A stretch of DNA of 64,000 nt, from the NCBI RefSeq assembly GCF_013407855.1, contig NZ_JACBZH010000001.1, forward strand, positions 4,960,001 to 5,024,000, written 5' to 3'. Origin of the DNA: Actinopolymorpha rutila (GTDB taxonomy: Bacteria > Actinomycetota > Actinomycetes > Propionibacteriales > Actinopolymorphaceae). Positions within the stretch are counted from its first letter, which is position 1, and every line of letters starts with the position of its first letter. Positions 26,084 to 45,347 of this stretch are shown here, in pieces. Made by a program: the position numbers and the translations under genes. The notes under the pieces are model-generated. The model worked only from the letters and a program-made list of their open reading frames with translations. It did not search any database and was not told the origin of the DNA.

Positions 26084-26502
26084 CAGCCTTCACCTGCCTC
26101 ACGCTTCACGATGCGGCACTTCATGGGGAGCTTGTGGATCGCCCGCTGCAGTGCCTCACGAGCGACCTGCTCGTTGGGGTAAGCCAGCTCGAACATCACC
26201 CGGCCCGGCTTGATGTTGGCGATCCACCACTCCGGCGAGCCCTTACCGGAACCCATCCGGGTCTCGGCCGGCTTCTTGGTCAGCGGGCGGTCGGGGAAGA
26301 TGTTGATCCACACCTTGCCGCCACGCTTGATGTGCCGGGTCATGGCGATACGAGCCGCCTCGATCTGCCGGTTGGTGACGAAGTGGCTCTCCAGGGCCTG
26401 GATGCCGTACTCACCGAACGCGACCGACGTGCCGCCCTTGGCCATACCGCGCCGATTCGGAGTGTGCTGCTTGCGGTGCTTGACCTTCCGCGGGATGAGC
26501 AT
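26083..26502 (-). CDS. rplP: 50S ribosomal protein L16
   Basis: 139 residues, normal length, MLIPRKVKHRKQH..., with the RGGKVWINIFPDRPLTKKPAE segment that approaches the A-site tRNA elbow. Two bases separate it from rpsC. Confidence 0.98.
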   Translation of the reverse strand: MLIPRKVKHRKQHTPNRRGMAKGGTSVAFGEYGIQALESHFVTNRQIEAARIAMTRHIKRGGKVWINIFPDRPLTKKPAETRMGSGKGSPEWWIANIKPGRVMFELAYPNEQVAREALQRAIHKLPMKCRIVKREAGEG

Positions 26503-26504
26503 CG

Positions 26505-27364
<860 letters not shown>

Positions 27365-27365
<1 letters not shown>

Positions 27366-27751
27366 TAGCGGGTCCTCCTGTTCCTCTGCTGGCCGGCCGG
27401 CTGGTCTTCCGACGGCTCCACGACCACGGTGATGTGACAGGTCCGCTTCTCCAGCGGGCCGGGGCGACCCTGTGCGCGGGCACGCCAGCGCTTCATCGTC
27501 GGGCCTTCGTCGACGTACGCCCGAGCGACCCGCAGAGTGCCGCGGCCCAGCTGCAGGTTGTGCTCTGCGTTCGCCATCGCGCTCTCCAGCACCTTCAGCA
27601 CCGGCTCGCTGGCTGCCTGCGGCGCGAAGCGCAGCAGGTTGACCGCGTCCTCGGCCCGGTGACCGCGGATGAGCTCCACGACCCGGCGGGCCTTCCTCGG
27701 CGTGATGCGGACGAATCGCGCGACGGCCCTGGCCTCCACGGCCGCTTCCAT
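27365..27751 (-). CDS. rplV: 50S ribosomal protein L22 with divergent tunnel hairpin
   Basis: 128 residues from ATG 27751, chosen because AGGAG lies 7 nt upstream; a GTG at 27778 overlapping the rpsS stop is the alternative. The globular core is normal (ARFVRITPRKARRVVELIRG, YVDEGPTMKRW). The extended beta-hairpin that lines the nascent-peptide tunnel (residues about 86-105) reads ARAQGRPGPLEKRTCH, whereas bacterial L22 usually reads PRAQGRAYRIRKRTSH or close to it. This is the region where macrolide-resistance changes occur. A polar tail (112-128) follows. Confidence 0.96.
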
Positions 27752-27774
27752 GGCGTCACTCCTGACTGTGGCGG

Positions 27775-28056
27775 TCACCGGCGCCGGCTCCTTCGGTCAT
27801 CCTTCTCGTGACCGCGGAACGTCCGCGTCGGGGCGAACTCGCCGAGCTTGTGCCCGACCATCGCCTCGGTCACGAAGACCGGCACGTGCTTACGTCCGTC
27901 GTGAACGGCGATCGTGTGGCCCAGCATCGCCGGCACGATCATCGAGCGGCGCGACCAGGTCTTGATGACCTGCTTGCTCCCCTTGTCGTTCTGGGCGTCC
28001 ACCTTCTTGATCAGGTGGTCGTCGACGAAGGGGCCCTTCTTGAGGCTGCGTGGCAT
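27775..28056 (-). CDS. rpsS: 30S ribosomal protein S19
   Basis: 93 residues, MPRSLKKGPFVDDHLIKKV..., normal length and sequence. It binds 16S rRNA in the 30S head with S13. Starts 15 nt after the rplB stop. Confidence 0.98.
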   Translation of the reverse strand: MPRSLKKGPFVDDHLIKKVDAQNDKGSKQVIKTWSRRSMIVPAMLGHTIAVHDGRKHVPVFVTEAMVGHKLGEFAPTRTFRGHEKDDRRSRRR

Positions 28057-28071
28057 CGTTCAGGCTCCCTC

Positions 28072-28902
<831 letters not shown>

Positions 28903-28917
28903 TCGTCAGTCCTCGCC

Positions 28918-29223
28918 TTACGAAACCGGTCCGCCGAAGATGTCGATCCGCTGGCCGTCGGCCACGGTGACAATCGCTCGCTTGGTGCTCGCCCGCTGAC
29001 CCCAGCCGTAGCGGGTACGGCGGCGCTTGCCGTGCCGGTTGAGCGTGTTGACCTCGGTCACCTTCACGTCGAACACCTTCTCGACCGCGATCTTGATCTG
29101 GGTCTTGTTGGCGCTCGGGCTCACCAGGAACGTGTATTTGTTCTGGTCGAGGAGGCCGTAGCTCTTCTCACTGATCACCGGCGCGACGAGCACGTCGCGG
29201 TGGTCCTTGTGCAGGTTGCTCAC
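28918..29223 (-). CDS. rplW: 50S ribosomal protein L23
   Basis: 101 residues with the VAPVISEKSYGLLDQNKYTF core and the loop NRHGKRRRTRYGWGQR that reaches into the exit tunnel. Docking point for trigger factor and SRP. Its start overlaps the rplD stop by 4 bp (ATGA type). Confidence 0.97.
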   Translation of the reverse strand: MSNLHKDHRDVLVAPVISEKSYGLLDQNKYTFLVSPSANKTQIKIAVEKVFDVKVTEVNTLNRHGKRRRTRYGWGQRASTKRAIVTVADGQRIDIFGGPVS

Positions 29224-29885
29224 GCGTCCTCCCCTGCGTCAGTCGTGGTGTCCGTCGCGTTCGCGCCGGTGAAGGTGGCGTACGCCGCGCTGGTGAAGAC
29301 CACCTCGTCCGACGTGAGCACGTCGTAGGTGTTGAGCTGGTCCGGCACGATCAGGTGCACGCTCGGCACGTTGCGCAGGCTGTGCCAGGTGAGCGCGTCC
29401 TCGCGGTCGACCACGACCAGGAGCTGGGCGCCGGTGGCGATCTTCGCCAGCGCCGCAACCGCGGACTTCGTGGACGGGGCGTCGCCCTCGACCAGCGAGC
29501 TCGCCACGTGCAGACGGCCGTGACGGGCCCGGTCGGACAGCGCACCGCGCAGGGCGGCCGCCTTCATCTTCTTGGGCGTGCGCTGGTCGTAGGACCGCGG
29601 CTGCGGGCCGTGGACCACACCGCCGCCGGCGAACTGCGGCGCCCGCCGCGAGCCCTGCCGGGCTCGGCCGGTGCCCTTCTGGCGGTACGGCTTCGCGCCG
29701 CCACCGGACACCTGCGAACGCGTCTTCGCCGCGTGCGTGCCCTGTCGGGCCGCCGCCTGCTGAGCCACCACTACCTGGTGGATCAGAGGCACGTTGACCT
29801 GGACGTCGAAGATCTCCGCCGGCAGGTCGACCGAACCGGTCTTGCCGCCGGTGTGGTCGACGACATCGATACTCGTCGCCGTCAC
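29220..29885 (-). CDS. rplD: 50S ribosomal protein L4
   Basis: 221 residues from GTG 29885, which overlaps the rplC stop as GTGA. The tunnel loop KPYRQKGTGRARQGSRRAP, where macrolide-resistance changes occur, looks normal for actinomycetes. L4 also represses the S10 operon in E. coli; whether it does so here is unknown. Confidence 0.97.
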   Translation of the reverse strand: MTATSIDVVDHTGGKTGSVDLPAEIFDVQVNVPLIHQVVVAQQAAARQGTHAAKTRSQVSGGGAKPYRQKGTGRARQGSRRAPQFAGGGVVHGPQPRSYDQRTPKKMKAAALRGALSDRARHGRLHVASSLVEGDAPSTKSAVAALAKIATGAQLLVVVDREDALTWHSLRNVPSVHLIVPDQLNTYDVLTSDEVVFTSAAYATFTGANATDTTTDAGEDA

Positions 29886-30562
29886 TTGGCCGCTCCCTTC
29901 GCCGCGTTGCGGATGAGCACCAGACCACCGCGCGGGCCGGGGACGGCGCCCTTGAGGAGCACCAGACCCTTCTCGGCATCCACCGCGTGGACGGTGACGT
30001 TCTGGGTGGTCACCCGGTCGCCGCCCATCCGGCCGGCCATCCGGACACCCTTGAAGACGCGACCGGGAGTCGCGCAGGCGCCGATCGAGCCCGGGGAGCG
30101 GTGCTTGCGCTCCACACCGTGGCTCGCCCGCAGGCCGTGGAAGCCGTGGCGCTTCATGACGCCGGCGAATCCCTTGCCCTTGCTGGTGGCCGTCACGTCG
30201 ACGTCCTCCCCCGCCTCGAACACCTCGGCCGTGATCTCCTGGCCGGTGTCGAAGGTGGCGGCGTTCGCCGTACGGAGCTCGACCACGTGCCGGCGCGGCG
30301 TCACGCCGGCCTTGGCGAAGTGGCCCTGCTCGGGCTTGTTGACCTTGCGGGGGTCGACCGCGCCGTACGCGATCTGGACCGCCGCGTAGCCGTCCCGGTC
30401 CGGCGTGCGCACCTGGGTGACGACACACGGACCGGCCTTGACCACGGTCACCGGCACGAGGCGGTTCTGGTCGTCCCAGACCTGCGTCATGCCGACCTTC
30501 TCGCCCAACAGGCCGCGTACCTCTCGGGCCGCGCCTTGGCTCACACTGTTCACGCTGCTCAT
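29882..30562 (-). CDS. rplC: 50S ribosomal protein L3
   Basis: 226 residues from ATG 30562. A 14-residue N-terminal extension precedes the usual GLLGEKVGMTQVWD. The central loop KGFAGVMKRHGFHGL...RKHRSPGSIG that approaches the peptidyl-transferase centre is intact. Starts 11 nt after the rpsJ stop. Confidence 0.97.
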   Translation of the reverse strand: MSSVNSVSQGAAREVRGLLGEKVGMTQVWDDQNRLVPVTVVKAGPCVVTQVRTPDRDGYAAVQIAYGAVDPRKVNKPEQGHFAKAGVTPRRHVVELRTANAATFDTGQEITAEVFEAGEDVDVTATSKGKGFAGVMKRHGFHGLRASHGVERKHRSPGSIGACATPGRVFKGVRMAGRMGGDRVTTQNVTVHAVDAEKGLVLLKGAVPGPRGGLVLIRNAAKGAAK

Positions 30563-30573
30563 AGGTGCGTCCC

Positions 30574-30882
30574 TCAGAGCTTGATCTCGATGTCGACGCC
30601 GGCAGGAAGGTCGAGTCGCATCAGCGAGTCGACCGTCTTCGGCGTGGGGTCGATGATGTCGATGAGCCGCTTGTGCGTCCGCATCTCGAAGTGCTCGCGG
30701 CTGTCCTTGTGCTTGTGCGGCGAGCGGATGACGCAGAAGACGTTCTTCTCGGTGGGCAGCGGCACCGGGCCGGCGATCTTCGCGCCAGTCCTGGTCACCG
30801 TGTCGACGATCTTGCGCGCCGAAGTGTCGATGACCTGGTGGTCGTAGGCCTTGAGCCTGATGCGGATCTTCTGTCCCGCCAT
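30574..30882 (-). CDS. rpsJ: 30S ribosomal protein S10
   Basis: 102 residues from ATG 30882 (MAGQKIRIRLKAYDHQVID), normal length. S10 is part of the 30S head and, as NusE, binds NusB and NusG in antitermination. First gene of the S10 cluster, preceded by a leader of about 400 nt. Confidence 0.98.
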   Translation of the reverse strand: MAGQKIRIRLKAYDHQVIDTSARKIVDTVTRTGAKIAGPVPLPTEKNVFCVIRSPHKHKDSREHFEMRTHKRLIDIIDPTPKTVDSLMRLDLPAGVDIEIKL

Positions 30883-31277
30883 GGCTGTTTCGCGTCCTTC
30901 TCTCGTACGCCGGGAGCCGTTCGCCCCCGAGATGCCTTTCCGGCTTCGCTCCGGTTGGCCGCGGCCCGATGCTGCGCCGCCAGGCTCCCGGGTGGAGCCC
31001 CGCGGCCCGCGCTGACTGTCCTTCCTCCGACCCCCGCGGTCGGGTGTGTCGCACACCCTGCCCGCATGGATCCCATGAAGGCGACCCGCTGGGGGAATCT
31101 CGAAGGCCCGGACCTGCCGAGCGCGAACATTGCTCTGCGACTTCCACGTCACCTCGATCGGGCTGCGATCGAGGCGCCAGGCGCACCCTCGAGGGGCGAG
31201 ACCTCCGTGTCGGCCGTGTCCGGGGAGAGAACTCCCGCCAGAACACGCCACGGCGGCCAGCCGTAGGCAACTGCAGC
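30883..31277 (-). promoter_or_regulatory. Long rpsJ (S10 operon) leader
   Basis: About 390 nt of untranslated leader. It holds a perfect 9-bp hairpin (CCTCGATCG 31152-31160 with 31166-31174) and, at 31028-31052, a 25-nt block identical to one in the rpsL leader (35778-35802). On the sense strand this block contains CCGACC-GCGGG-GGTCGG, a 6-bp hairpin, next to GTGTGCGACACAC. The region has no convincing gene. It is probably a regulatory leader of the S10 operon; the effector is unknown. Confidence 0.6.
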
Positions 31278-31308
31278 AGTATGCCAGAGTCCCCGGTTTG
31301 TTGACCAA
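31278..31308 (-). promoter_or_regulatory. Candidate rpsJ promoter
   Basis: Minus-strand TTGGTC (31303-31308) and CATACT (31278-31283) are 19 bp apart, just past the tuf terminator. The match is moderate and the spacing long, so this is tentative. Confidence 0.4.
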
Positions 31309-31320
31309 TCGGGGCCTCAC

Positions 31321-31364
31321 AGCAAGCGGGGTGGGCCGCTGGGGAGCGGTCCACCCCGCTTGCT
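31321..31364 (-). terminator. tuf terminator
   Basis: A 44-nt inverted repeat 7 bp after the tuf stop: AGCAAGCGGGGTGG pairs with CCACCCCGCTTGCT (14 bp), then one mismatch, then CCGCT/AGCGG, with a CCCC loop. No T-tract follows, as is common for actinobacterial terminators. Confidence 0.85.
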
Positions 31365-31371
31365 GGTGGTG

Positions 31372-32568
<1,197 letters not shown>

Positions 32569-32647
32569 TTCGGGCTCCTCCTGGTTTCTTACTATCTACG
32601 CCGTTCGGACTAGGCGCGGAACTATACGGACTGATGGCGTGGGCGGG

Positions 32648-34753
<2,106 letters not shown>

Positions 34754-34849
34754 CAGGCAGTCGGTTCTCTCGGGTCTCGGCAGTTCAGTCGGCAGATGGG
34801 AGCAGGAGCGGCCGGTGTCGGCGTGTCCTGCCCGTAGCAGGCGCCTGGT

Positions 34850-35320
34850 CTACCAGCGGTAGTGCGCGAACGCCTTGTTGGACTCCGCCATCTTGTGGGT
34901 GTCCTCGCGACGCTTGACACTCGCGCCGAGCCCGTTGGAGGCGTCCAGGATCTCGTTCATCAGCCGCTCGGACATGGCCTTCTCGCGGCGGGACTGGGAG
35001 TAGCTCACCAGCCAGCGCAGCGCCAGCGTCGTCGAGCGGCCCGGGCGGACCTCGATCGGCACCTGGTAGGTCGCGCCACCAACGCGGCGGCTCTTCACCT
35101 CGAGCGCCGGCTTCACGTTGTCGAGCGCGCGCTTGAGAGTGATCACCGGGTCGGTGCCGGTCTTCTCGCGGCAGCCCTCGAGCGCGGTGTAGACGATGCG
35201 CTGAGCGAGCTGCTTCTTGCCGCTCCGGAGGATCTTGTTGATCAGCTGACTCACCAGCGGCGACGCGTAGACCGGGTCGACGATCGGCTGACGCTTCGGA
35301 GCCGGACCCTTGCGCGGCAT
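34850..35320 (-). CDS. rpsG: 30S ribosomal protein S7
   Basis: 156 residues, MPRKGPAPKRQPIVDPVYASP..., normal length. It starts assembly of the 30S head and contacts E-site tRNA. One-base overlap with the rpsL stop. Confidence 0.98.
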   Translation of the reverse strand: MPRKGPAPKRQPIVDPVYASPLVSQLINKILRSGKKQLAQRIVYTALEGCREKTGTDPVITLKRALDNVKPALEVKSRRVGGATYQVPIEVRPGRSTTLALRWLVSYSQSRREKAMSERLMNEILDASNGLGASVKRREDTHKMAESNKAFAHYRW

Positions 35321-35694
35321 TAGCTCTTCTCCTTCTTGGCGCCGTAGAGGCTGCGGGCCTGCTTGCGACCCTTCACACCCTGGGTGTCGAGGGAGCCGCG
35401 GACGATCTTGTAACGCACACCGGGGAGGTCCGCCACCCGGCCACCGCGCACGAGCACCATCGAGTGCTCCTGCAGGTTGTGGCCCACGCCGGGGATGTAG
35501 GCCGTGACCTCGATCTGGCTGGTCAGCCGCACACGGGCGACCTTGCGCAGAGCGGAGTTGGGCTTACGAGGGGTGGTGGTGTAGACGCGCATGCACACGC
35601 CACGCCGCTGGGGCGAACCCTTGAGCGCCGGCGTCTTGTTCTTGGACACCTTGTCCTTGCGGCCCTTGCGGACCAACTGCTGGATCGTGGGCAC
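35320..35694 (-). CDS. rpsL: 30S ribosomal protein S12 with Arg43 and Ala88
   Basis: 124 residues, full length, alignable throughout with M. tuberculosis S12. S12 lies in the decoding centre and controls accuracy. Two positions usually lysine differ: residue 43 is Arg (TTTPRKPNS; codon CGT, 35566-35568) and residue 88 is Ala (GGRVADLPG; codon GCG, 35431-35433). In M. tuberculosis, changes at Lys43 (notably K43R) and Lys88 give streptomycin resistance. The Asp after position 88, the usual site of beta-methylthiolation, is kept. Start is GTG 35694, with a promoter about 220 bp upstream. Confidence 0.98.
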   Translation of the reverse strand: MPTIQQLVRKGRKDKVSKNKTPALKGSPQRRGVCMRVYTTTPRKPNSALRKVARVRLTSQIEVTAYIPGVGHNLQEHSMVLVRGGRVADLPGVRYKIVRGSLDTQGVKGRKQARSLYGAKKEKS

Positions 35695-35777
35695 CGCGTC
35701 GTTCCCTCTTCTGCTCGGTGGACTGTCTCTCCGGTGTGACTGTCTTCGCGGCGGCGACGTCTCCTGGGCTCACCGCG

Positions 35778-35809
35778 CGACCCCCGCGGTCGGGTGTGTC
35801 GCCGCGGGG
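35778..35809 (-). promoter_or_regulatory. rpsL leader element shared with rpsJ leader
   Basis: 35778-35802 is identical over 25 nt to 31028-31052 in the rpsJ leader. On the sense strand it includes ACACACCCGACCGCGGGGG. Here it can also form CCCCGCGG/CCGCGGGG (35782-35789 with 35802-35809, 12-nt loop), an alternative to the CGACC/GGTCG hairpin possible in both leaders. Confidence 0.65.
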
Positions 35810-35911
35810 CCCAGTCGCCGAGATCACCTCGAACGACGGGATCTGAAGACCTCACGCACGCCCGGCAAGGGGCACACATGAATGCCCAGCTACAGCCAGG
35901 CACGACGTCGA

Positions 35912-35940
35912 ACATTACCCGCATGGCCCTCGAAGGTCAA
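35912..35940 (-). promoter_or_regulatory. rpsL operon promoter
   Basis: Minus-strand TTGACC (35935-35940) and TAATGT (35912-35917) are separated by exactly 17 bp. Transcription would start near 35905, leaving a leader of about 210 nt before rpsL. Best promoter match in the window. Confidence 0.75.
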
Positions 35941-36262
35941 AACGGATCGTTCCCGGCCCCGTCGCACACCCTACACACCCGGGGAATGCTACGCGTCAGC
36001 CGCCGCGCCGAGCCGACCGGCCCCGCCGAACCCACCGGGAGTCACCCGGACGGACCGGCTGGCGAGGCCCGCCCGGACCGGCCGGGAACCCGAGATCGGG
36101 ACCTGGTTGGCCGGGCTGCCCGGCAATCGTCGCGGGCGGCCGTCCGGCCCGTCACCGAGCCCGGACGCCGCCCGCGGCGTCGTACAAAGACGGCGCTGTT
36201 GTGCGTTTGGGACCAACCCCGGTCAACGGGGTCAACTCCGACGAGAATCGACGAGAGCCGAC
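35941..36262. other. Spacer between rpoC terminator and rpsL promoter
   Basis: About 320 bp without a convincing gene. It contains a palindrome CCCCGGTCAACGGGG (36217-36231) overlapping a direct repeat of GGTCAAC. No further promoter, RNA gene or mobile element is visible. Confidence 0.5.
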
Positions 36263-36305
36263 CGATCCGTCCGACCCGACCACTTCGGCCGGGTCGGACG
36301 GATCG
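36263..36305 (-). terminator. rpoC terminator hairpin
   Basis: A perfect 16-bp stem (36263-36278 CGATCCGTCCGACCCG with 36290-36305) and 11-nt loop start 7 bp after the rpoC stop. There is no T-tract. Confidence 0.8.
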
Positions 36306-36311
36306 AACTGG

Positions 36312-40190
<3,879 letters not shown>

Positions 40191-40282
40191 TGTGTTCTCG
40201 AACCCCTTAGTTGTTGAAGGCCTACTCAGATTCGGGGTGAGCGGGTGCGGCCCGAGTCACCGGACCGCACCCACTCGTCACC

Positions 40283-43780
<3,498 letters not shown>

Positions 43781-43874
43781 GAGGGGTCCTTCCGAGGCTT
43801 GCGGACTCGTCTCTCACATGCCGGACCGACCTCAGGGTGAACCCAGGCACGGTCGGAAGGCAGGGCAAAGCGAC

Positions 43875-43903
43875 AGTGTAGCCCGCTGGCGCACTGCTGT
43901 CTA
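43875..43903 (-). promoter_or_regulatory. rpoB promoter P1
   Basis: Minus-strand TAGACA (43898-43903) and TACACT (43875-43880) with a 17-bp spacer. Start near 43868 would give a leader of about 90 nt. It supports independent transcription of rpoBC from the upstream mce operon. Confidence 0.7.
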
Positions 43904-43994
43904 GTACCTCGGATTACGCGGAGAATTCGCCGCCGAAGCTCCATCGCCATCGGCGAGCTCTTGCCCGGCCAGCCCCCGGCACGGCCTTCCCGGA

Positions 43995-44023
43995 AGCATG
44001 GACCGAGCGCGGTGCCGAGTCAA
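43995..44023 (-). promoter_or_regulatory. Possible second rpoB promoter
   Basis: Minus-strand TTGACT (44018-44023) and CATGCT (43995-44000), 17 bp apart, about 120 bp upstream of P1. The -10 match is weak. Confidence 0.4.
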
Positions 44024-44070
44024 GGAGGCAACGGCCGGATTGGCGATCTTTCCCGGGACGAACCGGCAGA

Positions 44071-44679
44071 TCACAGGCCTTTCATCCCACTGACCAGCCA
44101 CCGGTCGCCCACCCGGCGCATGGTCATCCGGACGCGGTTGAGGTCGGTGCGGGGCTCGGCCGTCCGGTTGCTGGTGGTGGTCTGGTTGACGAACAGCAGC
44201 ATGACCACCTGGTCGGGGGTCGCGGACACCACCGACACCGACCGGACCTCCGCGACCACGACCGCGTGTGTCTGGGCCGCGGTCGGCCTGACCAGGGTCG
44301 TTGCGGTCTGGGTGTACTTGTCACGGAAATCACCGGTCAGCAACGCCCGGGACCGGCCGAAGTCCGCGTCGAGGTGGCGGTAGTCGTAGCCGAGTACGAC
44401 CCGGGCCGCGGTACGGGCGGCGCTCGAAGCCCCGGTCCGGGCGGACTCCACCTCCCCCGCAGCCTTCACCCGGTAGCCGAGGACCGCGGTCGCGGCCAGC
44501 ACGACGGCCACGGCGCCGGCGAGGACGGCCACCGGCCAGGTGCGCCGGCGGGGCTTCGCCGTGGTGCCGTTCGGGTCGGCCGCGTTCGGGACGGCCGCGT
44601 TCGGGCCGGTCGCGTTCGGGCCGGTCGCGTTCGGGTCGGCCGGGTGGGTCTCGCCGGCATTCGTGTCGGTGGCACTCAT
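44071..44679 (-). CDS. Mce-associated membrane protein (second)
   Basis: 202 residues. A cytosolic N-terminus of PNATG-type repeats (about 12-38), one membrane helix (about 48-72, WPVAVLAGAVAVVLAATAVLGY) and an extracytoplasmic domain of about 130 residues that resembles the preceding gene's product (DFRDKYTQTATTLV, VVVAEVRSVSVVS). Such single-span proteins follow mceF in many Mce loci and are thought to stabilise the complex. It lies 95 bp after the first Mce-associated gene and is the last gene before rpoB. Confidence 0.8.
   Translation of the reverse strand: MSATDTNAGETHPADPNATGPNATGPNAAVPNAADPNGTTAKPRRRTWPVAVLAGAVAVVLAATAVLGYRVKAAGEVESARTGASSAARTAARVVLGYDYRHLDADFGRSRALLTGDFRDKYTQTATTLVRPTAAQTHAVVVAEVRSVSVVSATPDQVVMLLFVNQTTTSNRTAEPRTDLNRVRMTMRRVGDRWLVSGMKGL
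44567..44641 (-). repeat. 15-bp coding repeat, five units
   Basis: Five adjacent 15-bp units of the type GCGTTCGGGCCGGTC encode Pro-Asn-Ala/Gly-Xaa-Xaa pentapeptides at the cytosolic N-terminus of the second Mce-associated protein. Units differ by one to three bases, so the repeat is recent or under homogenisation. Confidence 0.85.
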
Positions 44680-44774
44680 CGTTCGGTACTCCTGCTCTCC
44701 CCGTCCCCTGACAACTCGCCTGGTCTCGGCCGGCCTCGTCCTGCTCCCCCGCTGTCCCGGTCCCCGGGTGTCAC

Positions 44775-45347
44775 TCAGCCGACGAACTGCAGCTCGACCA
44801 CCCGCCAGCCCGCCTTCTCCCGGCTGAGGTCGAGCTGGAGCCGGTACGTGCGAAGCTCGGGCTTGTCGGCACCGACGTGCTTCACCTGGGCGTCGGCGAC
44901 GACCAGCACGCGGGCGGAGTCCTGGTCGAAGCTGGCGATTCCGGCCTCGAGGATCTGCCCGCGCGAGACGGTCCTGTTCTGGGTGACCAGGGTCCGCAGC
45001 TGCTTCGCCGCGTGGGAGTACTGGCTGCGGAAGTCGCCCGAGGCGAGGTTCAGCACGTCCCCCGACTGCCGGTCGAACTTCCGGTAGTCGACGGTGGTGA
45101 AGTCGGCCACCAGCTGGCGCGCCGCGTGCAGCGCCTGCGCGCGTGAGCGGTCCTCCTTCTGCGCGGCGAGGACCCGGGAGCCGAGGAAGCCGGCGGCCAC
45201 CAGCCCGGCGAGGAGCAACGCCGCCAGTACGGCGACGGCCGGGGCGAGCGACCGCGGCCGGGCCGGGTCGTGTGCCGGGTCGTCGTCGACGGTGTGCTCG
45301 ACGGTGTGCTCGATGGCGTCCGGTGGCTCGTCCAGCACGTTCGTCAT
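44775..45347 (-). CDS. Mce-associated membrane protein (first)
   Basis: 190 residues from ATG 45347, which overlaps the mceF stop as ATGA. An acidic N-terminus (1-35) precedes one membrane helix (about 40-62) and an extracytoplasmic domain with the pattern DFTTVDYRKFDRQSGDVLNL, typical of Mce-associated (Mas/Mam) proteins. In mycobacteria such proteins support Mce complex stability. Coupled translation shows it belongs to the operon. Confidence 0.85.
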   Translation of the reverse strand: MTNVLDEPPDAIEHTVEHTVDDDPAHDPARPRSLAPAVAVLAALLLAGLVAAGFLGSRVLAAQKEDRSRAQALHAARQLVADFTTVDYRKFDRQSGDVLNLASGDFRSQYSHAAKQLRTLVTQNRTVSRGQILEAGIASFDQDSARVLVVADAQVKHVGADKPELRTYRLQLDLSREKAGWRVVELQFVG

